NCBI GenBank assembly: GCA_024401275.1
Contig: JAKSLJ010000013.1
Coordinates: 1 to 64,000, forward strand
DNA length: 64,000 nt
Reading direction: 5' to 3'
Origin: Bacteroidaceae bacterium
Lineage (GTDB): Bacteria; Bacteroidota; Bacteroidia; Bacteroidales; Bacteroidaceae
The stretch's first letter is position 1; every line of letters begins with the position of its first letter. The notes below the pieces were generated by a model. That model ran no database searches and had not been told where the DNA came from. It saw only the letters and a list, made by a program, of their open reading frames with translations. Below, in pieces: positions 36,355 to 44,734 of the stretch. The position numbers and the translations under genes were made by a program.

Positions 36355-37137
36355 ATGGAAAACTCTATTCAGATTTTCAAGCATGAGATGTTCGGCTCTC
36401 TCCGAACAATGAGAATGCCAGACGGACAGATTGGCTTCGTAGGCAAGGATGTGGCAGAAGCGCTGGGATACAAAAATCCAAGCAACGCTCTGGTTACTCA
36501 TGTAGAAGAGGAGGATAAAACCTCATACCTAATTCAGGTATCAGGTTCTAACTACAAGGCAAACACCACCATCATCAACGAGTCTGGCCTTTACGCTCTC
36601 GTCCTCTCTTCCAAACTCCCTACCGCCCGCAAGTTCAAGCATTGGGTGACTTCCGAGGTTCTCCCACAGATTCGCAAGACTGGCGGCTACATCCCTGTCT
36701 CTCGCGAGGACGACGAGAAGACGATTCTCTGCAAGGCTCTCCACATCATGCAGAACACGGTTGCGCTGCGCGACCGTGAGATTGCGGAGAAGAAGCAGAA
36801 GATTGCTGAGCTGGCGCCGCTTGCCGACTACGCTGACCAGGTGCTCCTCTCTCCGAAGTGCTACACGATGACGGAAATCGCCAAGTTCGAGGGCATGACT
36901 GTACAGAATCTCCAGCACCTGCTCCATGAGCTTCGCATCATCTACCGCTCGCCTTCTGGTCCGTTCATGCTCTACGCCGATCATCTGGGCAAGGGCTACG
37001 AGGCTTACCGCACAAGAAAGGGCTGCGACCTCTTCGGGAACGTGCTCTACACCAATACTTACCTCGTATGGACAGAGCAAGGACGCAAGTTCATACACGA
37101 CTATCTGAAGTGCCCTTTCGTGAACGAGATAGCTTGA
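36355..37137 (+). CDS. BRO/antirepressor-type DNA-binding protein
   Basis: 260 aa with an N-terminal BRO-N domain (about residues 1-115: GFVGKDVAEALGYKNPSNAL, INESGLYALVLSSKLPTARK, FKHWVTSEVLPQIRKTGGY), a short coiled coil (REIAEKKQKIAELAPLADYA) and a C-terminal antirepressor/KilA-C-like domain (about 155-260: MTEIAKFEGMTVQNLQHLLH). Such proteins are common in phages and mobile islands, where they counter a repressor or act as switches. It is the clearest phage-like gene of the island outside the split primase module. Start at 36355 is the only Met before the conserved domain. Confidence 0.93.
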   Translation: MENSIQIFKHEMFGSLRTMRMPDGQIGFVGKDVAEALGYKNPSNALVTHVEEEDKTSYLIQVSGSNYKANTTIINESGLYALVLSSKLPTARKFKHWVTSEVLPQIRKTGGYIPVSREDDEKTILCKALHIMQNTVALRDREIAEKKQKIAELAPLADYADQVLLSPKCYTMTEIAKFEGMTVQNLQHLLHELRIIYRSPSGPFMLYADHLGKGYEAYRTRKGCDLFGNVLYTNTYLVWTEQGRKFIHDYLKCPFVNEIA

Positions 37138-37163
37138 CGAGAGACGAAGACGGATTTTTATAA

Positions 37164-37383
37164 AGATTTTAGTTAGGATTTCGAGCCGTTAGGCGATCCC
37201 CTAAAAAGACCTCATAAAAGCGACGTAGTGGAGCGTATTTTGGTGAGGATTATAGTTTTAAATTTTTAGTTCATTACCATAATCTTTAATAAAAATCTCA
37301 ACTGAAAATGCGCTCAAATTCCTCGCTTTCAGAAGGTCTTTTGAGGGATCGGCGCAAGCGCCTCGAAATCTAAACTAAAATCT
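37164..37383. repeat. 220-bp imperfect palindrome
   Basis: Arms of about 95 and 105 bp: the sequence from 37164 (AGATTTTAGTTAGGATTTCG) is matched in reverse complement by the sequence ending at 37383, with a spacer of roughly 20 bases near 37257-37277. The outer 50 bases pair best; small bulges further in. This fills the 355-base gap between the antirepressor and the next gene; no gene or promoter seen in it. Confidence 0.85.
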
Positions 37384-37492
37384 GAATGCAAATCTAAAAA
37401 CAAAATCTATCCACGCAATCCTCTTTTCAGCGAAATGCGCATAATGAGATCTCTGAAAACTGAGGAGGGTTGCCAAAATCCAAACCGAGATT

Positions 37493-37870
37493 ATGGCAAT
37501 CCACGCTAACAAACAGCAGAAGCCACTGACGATGGCTCTGAAATTCATCCTGAAAAACAGGATAATGACCAAAACGGTCATGCGAAACGAATACTTGCTT
37601 GACCCCAAGACATTGAAAAAGATAGAGGCGGGAGAACCGCTAAAGAAAAAGACAGTCCATGATTTCTACCTGGCAGAGTTCGTAAGAATCATTGACGACT
37701 ATAGATACAGCTTCTCCAGCGACGGAAATGTACCGAAGATAAAGGACTTTCTGATAGACCTTTTTCTAGCCAGCATGGGCATGAAAACACAGGCAGAAAG
37801 GCAGAAAGAAGCATTCATGAAGCAGTTCAATGTGGATAAAGTGGGGGCAAATCCACATTCCATTCCATAG
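37493..37870 (+). CDS. Small basic protein of unknown function
   Basis: 125 aa, Lys/Arg-rich. Central EYLLDPKTLKKIEAGEPLKK resembles a recognition-helix region of a helix-turn-helix protein, and the end (QRKEAFMKQF-like) is charged. No family recognised. Similar small genes usually stand between the antirepressor and HU in such islands, perhaps as regulators; that is inference. The first codons (MAIHANKQQ) may not be the real start: Met at residues 14 and 25 are alternatives. Confidence 0.55.
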   Translation: MAIHANKQQKPLTMALKFILKNRIMTKTVMRNEYLLDPKTLKKIEAGEPLKKKTVHDFYLAEFVRIIDDYRYSFSSDGNVPKIKDFLIDLFLASMGMKTQAERQKEAFMKQFNVDKVGANPHSIP

Positions 37871-37885
37871 CTCAAAAACTCTCCC

Positions 37886-37894
37886 TACCTTTGC
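37886..37894 (+). promoter_or_regulatory. TAnnTTTGC -7 box for the HU-like gene
   Basis: TACCTTTGC followed by the same CACTCGGAAATCAG as at the antirepressor promoter. Leader to the HU start is about 220 bases and includes a GC-rich B-type repeat. Confidence 0.6.
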
Positions 37895-38063
37895 ACTCGG
37901 AAATCAGAAACAATTGAGTTTCAAACAATGATTATCCTATTAATCTTTGAAATAGAGAATAAGAAATAAGCGCTTAATCGAAAGTTGGGCTGAGCCCAAA
38001 GCTCAGAACCCTTTTCACGCAACTAGAAGTTTAACCCAGCCTTGCCCGCAAGACTATTTCAAT

Positions 38064-38100
38064 CTCCCTCCCACTGGGGGGAGGGTCGGGGTGGGGCTAA
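38064..38100 (+). repeat. B-type GC-rich repeat (CCCACTGGGGGGAGGG) in the HU leader
   Basis: Same family as 39979-40030, 41203-41241 (inverted) and 41387-41422. Confidence 0.8.
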
Positions 38101-38118
38101 AAAGAAATTGAGAGAGTT

Positions 38119-38520
38119 ATGCTTAGATATCAGAAGTATCAGTCAAAGTCAACGCTTGAAGGTGCCAACGGTAAGTGGTTCATCCGCGTAATCTTTGGAG
38201 AGCAGATAAACCTTAACGGCCTTGCCGAGCATATGGCGAAGCACAACAGCGGCTTCTCAAAGGGCCAGATTAAGGGTATCCTCACCGACATGGTTGACTG
38301 TATCAAGGAACTCCTTGTTGACGGCAAGACCGTCAAGATCGACGACCTCGCAATCTTCTCACTCGGCGTAAGCTGCAAGCCATCGGACACTGCCAACGAG
38401 GCAACTCCTGACAAGATCCGCAGCTACAACCTCAACGCTCGTGGCACTGGTCAGCTCAACGCTGCTGAGCGCAAGCAGGCCATCCGCATGAAGGAGGACA
38501 ACAAGTACGCTATTGAGTAA
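38119..38520 (+). CDS. Long HU-family DNA-binding protein
   Basis: 133 aa. The C-terminal two-thirds has the HU/IHF fold: FSKGQIKGILTDMVDCIKEL, LVDGKTVKIDDLAIFSLGVS; the DNA-binding arm is replaced by a CKPSDTANEATPDKIRSYNL stretch. This is the Bacteroidetes long HU type (about 130-160 aa) that recurs next to smalltalk, M15 peptidase and BT4734-type primase genes. Function in DNA bending is assumed from the fold; the purpose of this module is not known. Confidence 0.9.
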   Translation: MLRYQKYQSKSTLEGANGKWFIRVIFGEQINLNGLAEHMAKHNSGFSKGQIKGILTDMVDCIKELLVDGKTVKIDDLAIFSLGVSCKPSDTANEATPDKIRSYNLNARGTGQLNAAERKQAIRMKEDNKYAIE

Positions 38521-38523
38521 AGG

Positions 38524-38562
38524 AAGCCTAACCAAGCCTTCCCAAAGGGAAGGATGTTGAAT
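38524..38562 (+). repeat. A-type repeat (AAGCCTTCCCAAAGGGAAGG)
   Basis: Palindromic CCTTCCC-AAA-GGGAAGG preceded by GAAGCCTAACCAAG and followed by ATGTTGAAT; starts 4 bases after the HU stop. A partial C-type repeat (TTCGCCCTAC) follows at about 38575-38625. Confidence 0.85.
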
Positions 38563-38648
38563 AGACTTGCGGTGGAAAAGTTGGGCGAGGATTTTCTCAC
38601 AAAATGTTCGCCCTACTACATAAAACGAAAAACTAATTAAATAATAAT

Positions 38649-38819
38649 ATGAAAATCATCAAGAAAATCTTTTCCCGGACAAGCGAGGAGGTTACTCCAA
38701 CGGAGCGCCTTCTTCTTCAAAAGGTCAATAGCTTTGACCGCATTCATCCACACATCATTAACGCTCTCCTGATTTCAGAGGTAATATTATTCTTCTCTGT
38801 TATCTTCATGGAGGCATAA
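38649..38819 (+). CDS. Small membrane protein of the smalltalk module
   Basis: 56 aa. Charged N-terminus (MKIIKKIFSRTSEEVTPTER) and a single C-terminal hydrophobic segment (IINALLISEVILFFSVIFM). It ends 14 bases before the smalltalk-type gene. Peptides of this kind, one TM and a basic head, are found beside smalltalk and M15 peptidase genes. No function known. Confidence 0.65.
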   Translation: MKIIKKIFSRTSEEVTPTERLLLQKVNSFDRIHPHIINALLISEVILFFSVIFMEA

Positions 38820-38833
38820 TCCTAAACCTAATT

Positions 38834-38956
38834 ATGAAAAAAGAAACAATATCAACATTGCTGAAATTCCTTATAGGTTTCCTTACAGCCATTCTGGGTG
38901 GTCTTTCAGCTAACGCAGCTGTCGCATTTGCTCCAACGCTCGTTGCCATGCTGTAA
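38834..38956 (+). CDS. Smalltalk-type small protein
   Basis: 40 aa: MKKETISTLLKFLIGFLTA followed by a Gly/Ala/Leu-rich hydrophobic stretch. Matches the recognised smalltalk family pattern (short, basic start, one membrane segment) that sits between an HU-like gene and an M15 or amidase gene in Bacteroidetes. The function is not known; holin-like or membrane-signal roles are only guesses. Confidence 0.75.
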   Translation: MKKETISTLLKFLIGFLTAILGGLSANAAVAFAPTLVAML

Positions 38957-38988
38957 TTATCAATTATCCATTATCAATTATCAATTAC

Positions 38989-39471
38989 ATGAATATGTAT
39001 GACATCAAGTTATCTCCGCATTTTGTGTTATCTGAATTTACAAGGTCATCCACGGCCGCCGCCCATGGCATAGATAACACTCCCACACTTGGCTCTGTCT
39101 CCAATCTCCAGTACCTCTGCGAGAAGATCCTTGAACCGCTCCGCGCTCACGCAAATCAGCCCATCATCATCAACAGCGGCTACCGCTGCTTGCAGTTGAA
39201 CAAGGCTATCGGTGGAGTCTCAACGAGCAACCACCTCAGCGGCTATGCTGCGGACATCAAGGTTCCGAACAACAAGGTCGGAGAAGAATGGTTTGACTGG
39301 ATGCAGAAGAACATACCAGACTTCGACGAACTCATCCTCGAGCGCAATACTCCTTCAAGTCCGACATTCTGGATTCATGTTGCCATCCGTCAGAACGGAA
39401 ACAATAGGAAGAAAGTGATTAGGAATCTCATAGCCCACCCAAGCCCTCCCGAAGGGAGGGATGTTAAATAG
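38989..39471 (+). CDS. M15-family peptidase (Peptidase_M15_3), DD-carboxypeptidase-like
   Basis: 160 aa, no signal peptide. Seen: IINSGYRCLQLNKAIGG, STSNHLSGYAADIKV (first zinc His and Asp) and FWIHVAI (second zinc His), as in phage endolysin-type M15 enzymes that cut D-Ala containing peptides of peptidoglycan. Upstream is an AT-rich tract of ATCAATTATC repeats ending right at the start. The last residues (HPSPPEGRDVK) come from the A-type palindromic repeat at 39432-39474. Confidence 0.92.
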   Translation: MNMYDIKLSPHFVLSEFTRSSTAAAHGIDNTPTLGSVSNLQYLCEKILEPLRAHANQPIIINSGYRCLQLNKAIGGVSTSNHLSGYAADIKVPNNKVGEEWFDWMQKNIPDFDELILERNTPSSPTFWIHVAIRQNGNNRKKVIRNLIAHPSPPEGRDVK

Positions 39472-39566
39472 ATTCTGAGCGGCTTTGATGTAGGGCGAAG
39501 TTTACTGAGCCGGTAGTGCCGGAATAAAACCTGAATCGCGGCTCACAAATGTTCGCCCTACAACAA
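39432..39566 (+). repeat. Composite A+C repeat after the M15 gene
   Basis: A-type part with AAGCCCTCCCGAAGGGAGGG, then C-type part from 39471 with inverted arms TGTAGGGCGAA (39489-39499) and TTCGCCCTACA (39552-39562), enclosing TGAGCCG/CGGCTCA. Nearly the same as 40496-40617. Confidence 0.88.
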
Positions 39567-39591
39567 AGCTATTAACCAAAAAACTAAAAAA

Positions 39592-39816
39592 ATGACAAAA
39601 GAACAATTGCATCTGAAGCTTCTTCATCTTCACAAGAGTGCATGCATGTTGAAGGCTACATTCCAGACCTACCTTAAGGACATCGAAGAGTCGGCTGACC
39701 CAGAGCTCAGCATCGACTCATCAAACATCACCTGGTTCAACCACTACATAGACAATGTGAAAGAGCAGACATGGAATATGCTCGGCAAAGCCTGTGAGTA
39801 TGAACTGGAGCCTTAA
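39592..39816 (+). CDS. Small helical protein of unknown function
   Basis: 74 aa: MTKEQLHLKLLHLHKSACM start, His/Leu-rich helix, acidic middle (IEESADPELSID). No family recognised, no membrane segment. Its isolation between two repeats and clean start suggest a real gene, but evidence is light. Confidence 0.5.
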   Translation: MTKEQLHLKLLHLHKSACMLKATFQTYLKDIEESADPELSIDSSNITWFNHYIDNVKEQTWNMLGKACEYELEP

Positions 39817-39831
39817 AGAAGCCTAACCCAG

Positions 39832-39870
39832 AAGCCTAACCAAGCCTTCCCAAAGGGAAGGATGTTTAAT
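39832..39870 (+). repeat. A-type repeat after the small gene
   Basis: AAGCCTTCCCAAAGGGAAGG plus ATGTTTAAT; the flank GAAGCCTAAC is doubled here. Confidence 0.85.
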
Positions 39871-39978
39871 TGGATTGAAGGCACATCTATCTAATTATTA
39901 ACCCATTAAAACCGGCTTAACCCCTCAGCCGTCAAAACATATTCTTCCTCCCAAAAATGGTACTCCTATCTTTAGTTC

Positions 39979-40030
39979 GCCCCCTAAGGGGGGAGTCAGA
40001 GGGGGCCAGGGGGAGGTTTGGAGGGGGTCC
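39979..40030 (+). repeat. B-type GC-rich repeat with G-runs
   Basis: Runs of 5 to 6 G (GGGGGG, GGGGG, GGGGG, GGGGG) between short spacers right before the start of the next gene; a G-quadruplex is possible on the plus strand. Confidence 0.7.
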
Positions 40031-40031
40031 T

Positions 40032-40397
40032 ATGGAAAAAATTCCCGCAATTTTAGAGAAGTACGACGGCAGTTTCCGCGTCACTCCCGAACGTCCGACA
40101 AAGCGGAACAAGGACGGAAAACATGAATTCCGCAAAGTAAGGGCTGAAATCTTCCACTGGGAAGAAACCGACTCAATGGACATCTTCATCTGCCCTCCAC
40201 GAAACCCAGCCGCTGCAAGCACAAAGGTAGTGAAACGCTTTGATTGGGATGGCTCAATCAGCCGCAGCATCTACGGCAAGTACCGCATCAACATGCCATC
40301 GCAAGGCACTGACGGAAAGCCGCTCACCATCAAGCAACTCTCTGCCTACGCAGCCGAGGCACAAAGATGGATAATGGAGGATTTGAAAAAAGCCTAA
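40032..40397 (+). CDS. Unknown protein of the primase module
   Basis: 121 aa from Met 40032; the frame is open upstream to 39957 through the G-rich repeat, which would add a Gly-rich unnatural N-terminus. Contains KRFDWDGSISRSIYGKYRIN and a C-terminal helix (QLSAYAAEAQRWIMEDLKKA). No family recognised. It lies upstream of the split primase-like gene, separated by a repeat-filled gap. Confidence 0.6.
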   Translation: MEKIPAILEKYDGSFRVTPERPTKRNKDGKHEFRKVRAEIFHWEETDSMDIFICPPRNPAAASTKVVKRFDWDGSISRSIYGKYRINMPSQGTDGKPLTIKQLSAYAAEAQRWIMEDLKKA

Positions 40398-40495
40398 GAG
40401 CCCACCCAAGAAGCCTAACCAAGCCTTGACCTACGGTCTAGCCTGCTTCCGTTCGGCAAAATGAAGCTAGCTTCATTCTGCTCTCACTTACTCGC

Positions 40496-40617
40496 AGCCT
40501 TCCCAAAGGGAAGGATGTTAAATTGGATTCTGAGCAGCTTTGATGTAGGGCGAAGTTTACTGAGCCGTTTCGCCGCAGAAAACCTGAATCGCGGCTCACA
40601 GATGTTCGCCCTACAAC
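40496..40617 (+). repeat. Composite A+C repeat upstream of the split primase-like gene
   Basis: CAGCCTTCCCAAAGGGAAGG followed by the C-type part (GATTCTGAGCAGCTTTGATG onward) with arms TGTAGGGCGAA/TTCGCCCTACA. A second, incomplete A-type start lies at about 40412-40430, separated by about 65 bases of unrelated sequence with stem AGCTAGCT. Confidence 0.85.
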
Positions 40618-41202
40618 ATAACCGCTCAAAACAAATCATTATTCATAAATCATAAATTCTCAAGATGATAACCTACCTACAAACAATTAAAGACACCAAG
40701 ACCCGCCGCTGCGACCAAAGCAAGTGGGAGGAAATGGTGAATTCGCCACAGACTGCTGAATACATAAAGCAGTACCGAAAGACGAAGAACATTGACTGGA
40801 AGCAACGACTGCCAGCAGTCAACTTCCAGGGCTATGACCCTAAAGTCCTAAAAGGACTTGAAGGCTCACGAAAGCAAGCAGACATGCTACCTACTGGACT
40901 CTTCATGCTCGATATTGACCATACAACGAAAGATTTGAACAGTCTTTGGCTTGCCACTCAGGACTTTATAGAAAGGAACGGTGGCGACATCAATCGAGAA
41001 GTTGCACTCGTCCACATCACACCATCGGGCGAAGGACTCCGAATCGTGATGAAACCTCTTGCCGGCGGCCCTATCGCTGCCGACCAAGAGATTCTTGCAA
41101 GAGAACTTGGCGTGAAGCACGATGTATGCACAAAAGACCTCTCACGCTGGTCTTTCGTTCCACAAGCCAAAGACATCCTATTTATTAACCCTAAAATACT
41201 TT

Positions 41203-41241
41203 TTAGCCCCACCCCAACCCTCCCCCCAGGGGGAGGGGGAG
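41203..41241 (-). repeat. B-type repeat inside the coding linker (inverted)
   Basis: In-frame, encodes FSPTPTLPPGGGG. Reverse orientation of the copy at 38064. Confidence 0.8.
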
Positions 41242-41249
41242 TAAAAAAT

Positions 41250-41345
41250 GACTCTGCGGATGTCAACCCTTACGCCAGGGCTTATGCAAACAAATCTGAC
41301 TCTGCGGATGTCAACCCTTACGCCAAGGCTTATGCAAACAAATCG
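41250..41345 (+). repeat. 48-bp tandem repeat in the primase-like gene, two copies
   Basis: 41250-41297 and 41298-41345 encode DSADVNPYARAYANKS and DSADVNPYAKAYANKS. Confidence 0.95.
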
Positions 41346-41386
41346 CAAACTGCCGACGAAAACTCCCAGTTAAATTCCATTGATAA

Positions 41387-41422
41387 TCTCTCCCCCACTG
41401 GGGGGGGAGCCGGAGGGGGGCT
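41387..41422 (+). repeat. B-type repeat inside the coding linker (direct)
   Basis: In-frame, encodes LSPTGGGAGGG; together with 41203-41241 it encloses the tandem 48-bp units. Confidence 0.8.
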
Positions 41423-42822
41423 ATTCCCCTCAACCTACCGCGGCATCTCGTACGAAAAAATCGTTGAGGCGCTCATCCAGTACCACGGTGGCACGCCAGA
41501 AGTCGGAGAACGTCACCACACAATCATCACTCTTGCCAACGATCTCCGCTCCATCACCGACTCCAATGTCGATTGGCTCGTGTCGCTCATTCCTAACTTC
41601 GATAAGCCAGACTATGAGAAGCGCGATGCTGTCACTTGGGCAGTTCAGCACAACTCTCTTCGCAGAACTAAAGCGCTTTCTGCTGTCCTTGACTGGCTAC
41701 AGAACGGAAAGGAATTTACTCCAGAACAGGCATCAGAGGAGGAAATCAATGACCTTGATGAAGAGGCAGAAGTAGGTGAGAATCGTAAAAAATCCATCTT
41801 AGATTCAATACCAAAACTCCCCGAAAAACTACCAAGGCTTGTTGAACTGCTGACATCAAAGGTCATGGACTTCCAGAAGCCTGCCCTTGCACAGATGATC
41901 TTCCCGCCGCTTGCTGCGCATGTGCCAGAAGCTTGCTTTGTTCTTGAAGAGAATAAACCCTTTGAACTTTCGCTAATGGGCATTCTTGCTGGTCAGCAGT
42001 CAGTCGGAAAGGGTGGTATTGACAAGCCTGTGGAAATCATTATGGAAGATATTGCTGCCGACGATGAGAAAGCCGAAGAGGAATGGGCTGCTTATGATGA
42101 ATATGAAAACACAAAGGGTTCTAACGAAAAGGGCAAGAAAAAGCCGACAACGCCTATTAGAATCTTGGAAACAAATGCATCGTATTCTGCCATCCTCACA
42201 AGCTTCATAAACTGTGTAAAGGGAGGTTACGCAAAGAATCTGTGCTGCTTCACCAAGTGCGAAGAAATTGAGGAACTTTACGACATGGGTGTAACCAATG
42301 GAAGGCAGAAGGTTATGCAGTTGTGTAAGAAAACATACGACCGTGGCCGTATCGGTGCCAACCGCTCAACTTCGATAGCCACAAAGGGACATGCGCCACT
42401 GCGTTGGAACTGGCTCTCATCGACGACTCCAGGAAACGCAAGGAAGTTCTTTAAGAAATCATTGACCGATGGAACAGTATCACGAATAGACTTTTCGCTA
42501 ATGCTGCCTCCTGCTGACCTGAAAAAGTTTGTCTATGGCGATTATGACGATGACTTCTACGATGAACTTGAGCCTTACATCAGAAATCTTCGTGACTACA
42601 GAGGACAGTGGGATAAGCGTGGACATCTTAAGCCTCTTAAGATTACGCAGCTCTTCCGAATAGATGAAGAGATGAGCGTTTACATCGATGAATACTCAAA
42701 AACGATGCCAGACGATACATGGAAGAACTTTGCTTGGCGTACAAAACTCAATGAAAAATGTCACACTTGCGTACTTTATGATTTATTAACATTTCAAACT
42801 TGTTATTGAAAAATCTTTAATA

Positions 42823-42830
42823 TAGTTTTG
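42823..42830 (+). promoter_or_regulatory. TAnnTTTG -7 box for the recombinase
   Basis: TAGTTTTG, 41 bases before the ATG at 42871, inside the left end of the element. Confidence 0.5.
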
Positions 42831-42870
42831 AACTGGGAATAGTCCCACACAATTATTAAATTATAAAAAA

Positions 42871-44268
42871 ATGAAAAGTAAATCCAAAGTAGCAATTTAT
42901 CTCCGAGTAAGTACATCAAAGCAAGATTACGAAAGACAAGAAGCAGAACTCAAAGCCTACTGCAAAGCATTTAATCTTGAAATCAAGTACATTTTTGCAG
43001 AAAAGATAAGCGGAGCAAAGGACAACAGACCAGAGTTTATGAAACTGACAGAACTCACAAAGAGCGACATTGACGTTATTTTGGTTTGGGAGATAAGCCG
43101 TCTAGGTCGCAACACAACAACCGTCTATCAAGCGGCAAAAGATTTTGCAGAAAAGGGAATTAATGTAATTTCGCTGAAAGAGCATTTCCAAATGTTAGAT
43201 GATAACGGCGAAAAGACACCTATGGCAACCATTATGTTAGCGCTTTTCGCTAGTATGGCAGAACTTGAACGAGAAACACTCATTGAACGTACGACAAGCG
43301 GTAAGCGAAACAAGATGATAGAGGGCAAAATGACCTACACAAACAAACCACCATTCGGTTACGATATGGTCAACTCTTTACTTGTAATCAATGAAGAGAA
43401 AGCCGAAATCGTAAGAGACATTTACCGCTTATATATCAAAGGGGTATCTATTAAGGAAATCTCCAAGATTTACGGCATAAGCAACATCAATAAGATACTT
43501 ACCAACACTGTTTATTACGGAATCGCTCACAGCAAAACTATTAATCAAGATATAGAAGTACCGCCAATAATCAGCAAAGAAACGTACCTTATGGCACGCA
43601 AGAAAGCAGAAGAAAAGCGAGTTAAAAGGGCAAAGTACGGCTCTATAACAAACATCTTTAAGGGCAAAGTATTCTGCAAACATTGCGGGCGAGTAATCTC
43701 AAAAAGCGGGGAAAGATGGCATTGTCACTGCTTTAAGACATCAGTAAGCGAAACCACTCTCCAAGAATCGACAAAGGTAGTAATGGAAGCGTTACGAAGC
43801 GATTGGGTAAAGCATAACAACGAAGAAACCATCAAAGGCAAGATAAAGGAATACAAGAAGCAGATAAAAGAACGTAAGCAATTGCGAGATAACTTGCAGA
43901 AAGATTACGATGAACTAAAGGCTAAGATTGACATTCTTCTGGAAAACAAATTTCCATTAGATAGTATCAAGCGAGAAACAAAAGAACTTGAACGAATACA
44001 GAAGAAGATAAACGAAGCCAATGACGAAATATCATCAATCAAAGTAACTTTATCCGAATTAACTAGTTTGTTAGATATGGACGTTAAATCAAAGTTTGAG
44101 GACAACGTAAAGCAGATAGTAACGTATAGATACGATAAAACTTGGTATCATCTAATATATGAACTATACAACGGAAACACGCTCACAATAGCAGCAAAGC
44201 CACATGGAAACAAACAATATAAACTGATTGATAACATCAACAAGCCAAGCGATAACGAGCACATATAA
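42871..44268 (+). CDS. Large serine recombinase (integrase)
   Basis: 465 aa. Seen: an N-terminal resolvase/invertase domain (VAIYLRVSTSKQDYERQ with catalytic Ser14; ILVWEISRLGRNTT; MATIMLALFASMAELERE), a recombinase domain (GKRNKMIEGKMTYTNKPPFG, then TVYYGIAHSK), a zinc ribbon (FCKHCGRVISKSGERWHCHC) and a coiled-coil C-terminus (KEYKKQIKERKQLRDNLQKD). These are the parts of large serine recombinases that integrate and excise phage and mobile elements at short att sites, often with a separate directionality factor. At the left end of the element it is 62 bases from the stop of the split host gene. Certain family; its action on this element is inference. Confidence 0.95.
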   Translation: MKSKSKVAIYLRVSTSKQDYERQEAELKAYCKAFNLEIKYIFAEKISGAKDNRPEFMKLTELTKSDIDVILVWEISRLGRNTTTVYQAAKDFAEKGINVISLKEHFQMLDDNGEKTPMATIMLALFASMAELERETLIERTTSGKRNKMIEGKMTYTNKPPFGYDMVNSLLVINEEKAEIVRDIYRLYIKGVSIKEISKIYGISNINKILTNTVYYGIAHSKTINQDIEVPPIISKETYLMARKKAEEKRVKRAKYGSITNIFKGKVFCKHCGRVISKSGERWHCHCFKTSVSETTLQESTKVVMEALRSDWVKHNNEETIKGKIKEYKKQIKERKQLRDNLQKDYDELKAKIDILLENKFPLDSIKRETKELERIQKKINEANDEISSIKVTLSELTSLLDMDVKSKFEDNVKQIVTYRYDKTWYHLIYELYNGNTLTIAAKPHGNKQYKLIDNINKPSDNEHI

Positions 44269-44279
44269 TCAATGATAAA

Positions 44280-44315
44280 GGGGAATAGTAACAACGCTAT
44301 TCCCCTTTTCTTTTT
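44280..44315 (+). terminator. Terminator of the recombinase gene
   Basis: 9-bp perfect stem GGGGAATAG/CTATTCCCC followed by TTTTCTTTTT. Confidence 0.85.
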
Positions 44316-44526
44316 AAGCCATTATAAGCCATAATAACAAGCCGATAATATACTTATCAAGCAATCAAATATAATGCCATAGAGAGCCATTTACGGAGCA
44401 AATAAACGATATATAAACAGAGATATAACACCAATATAAACAGCAAATAATAAAGGCATAAAGAGGGTATAATCAAAGGTAAAACCAAGCATATAAACAC
44501 CTATCAATTATCATATAATAAACTGA

Positions 44527-44606
44527 AAAGTAAACCCTCATTAACTTACTGATAATCATATTACTTACAGATTTTGTGGTAAGGTAGGACCAACACAAAG
44601 AAAGAA
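44527..44606 (+). repeat. 80-bp direct repeat, copy 1
   Basis: Starts AAAGTAAACCC; the last 31 bases (from GTGGTAAGGTAGGACCAACA) are identical to copy 2. Confidence 0.92.
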
Positions 44607-44734
44607 TAATAACGGTAAATAATAAAAAAAGATTATAAGAGAAAAAGAAAATATAGATAATAATACAATCATATATCCAATAACATCAATAACATATCAT
44701 TATCTCATATCCAATAACAAGTATAAACAAATGT

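Larger units (their letters stand above)
40665..42809 (+). pseudogene. BT4734-type primase-like protein, N-terminal 705 codons, split by an inserted element
   Basis: Nucleic-acid enzyme of the BT4734/BF3469 (primase-polymerase-like) group typical of Bacteroidetes islands. Seen: N-terminal BT4734 domain about residues 30-180 (RLPAVNFQGYD, LFMLDIDHT, HITPSGEGLRIVMKP, CTKDLSRWSFVP); a linker about 180-255 built from GC-rich repeats and a doubled 16-residue unit; a middle helical domain; and a C-terminal region (LAGQQSVGKGGIDKP, RILETNASYSAIL, NWLSSTTPGNARKFFK) similar to DUF3987/VapE-type ATPases. Host-derived sequence ends at about Tyr705 (42777-42779); the last 9 codons and the stop at 42807-42809 belong to the element. 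The missing C-terminus is at 51319-51657. Confidence 0.88.

Noticed and set aside
39957..40031. Extension of the 121-aa gene through the G-rich repeat
   Set aside because: It would translate an intergenic repeat found elsewhere outside genes; the Met at 40032 follows directly.
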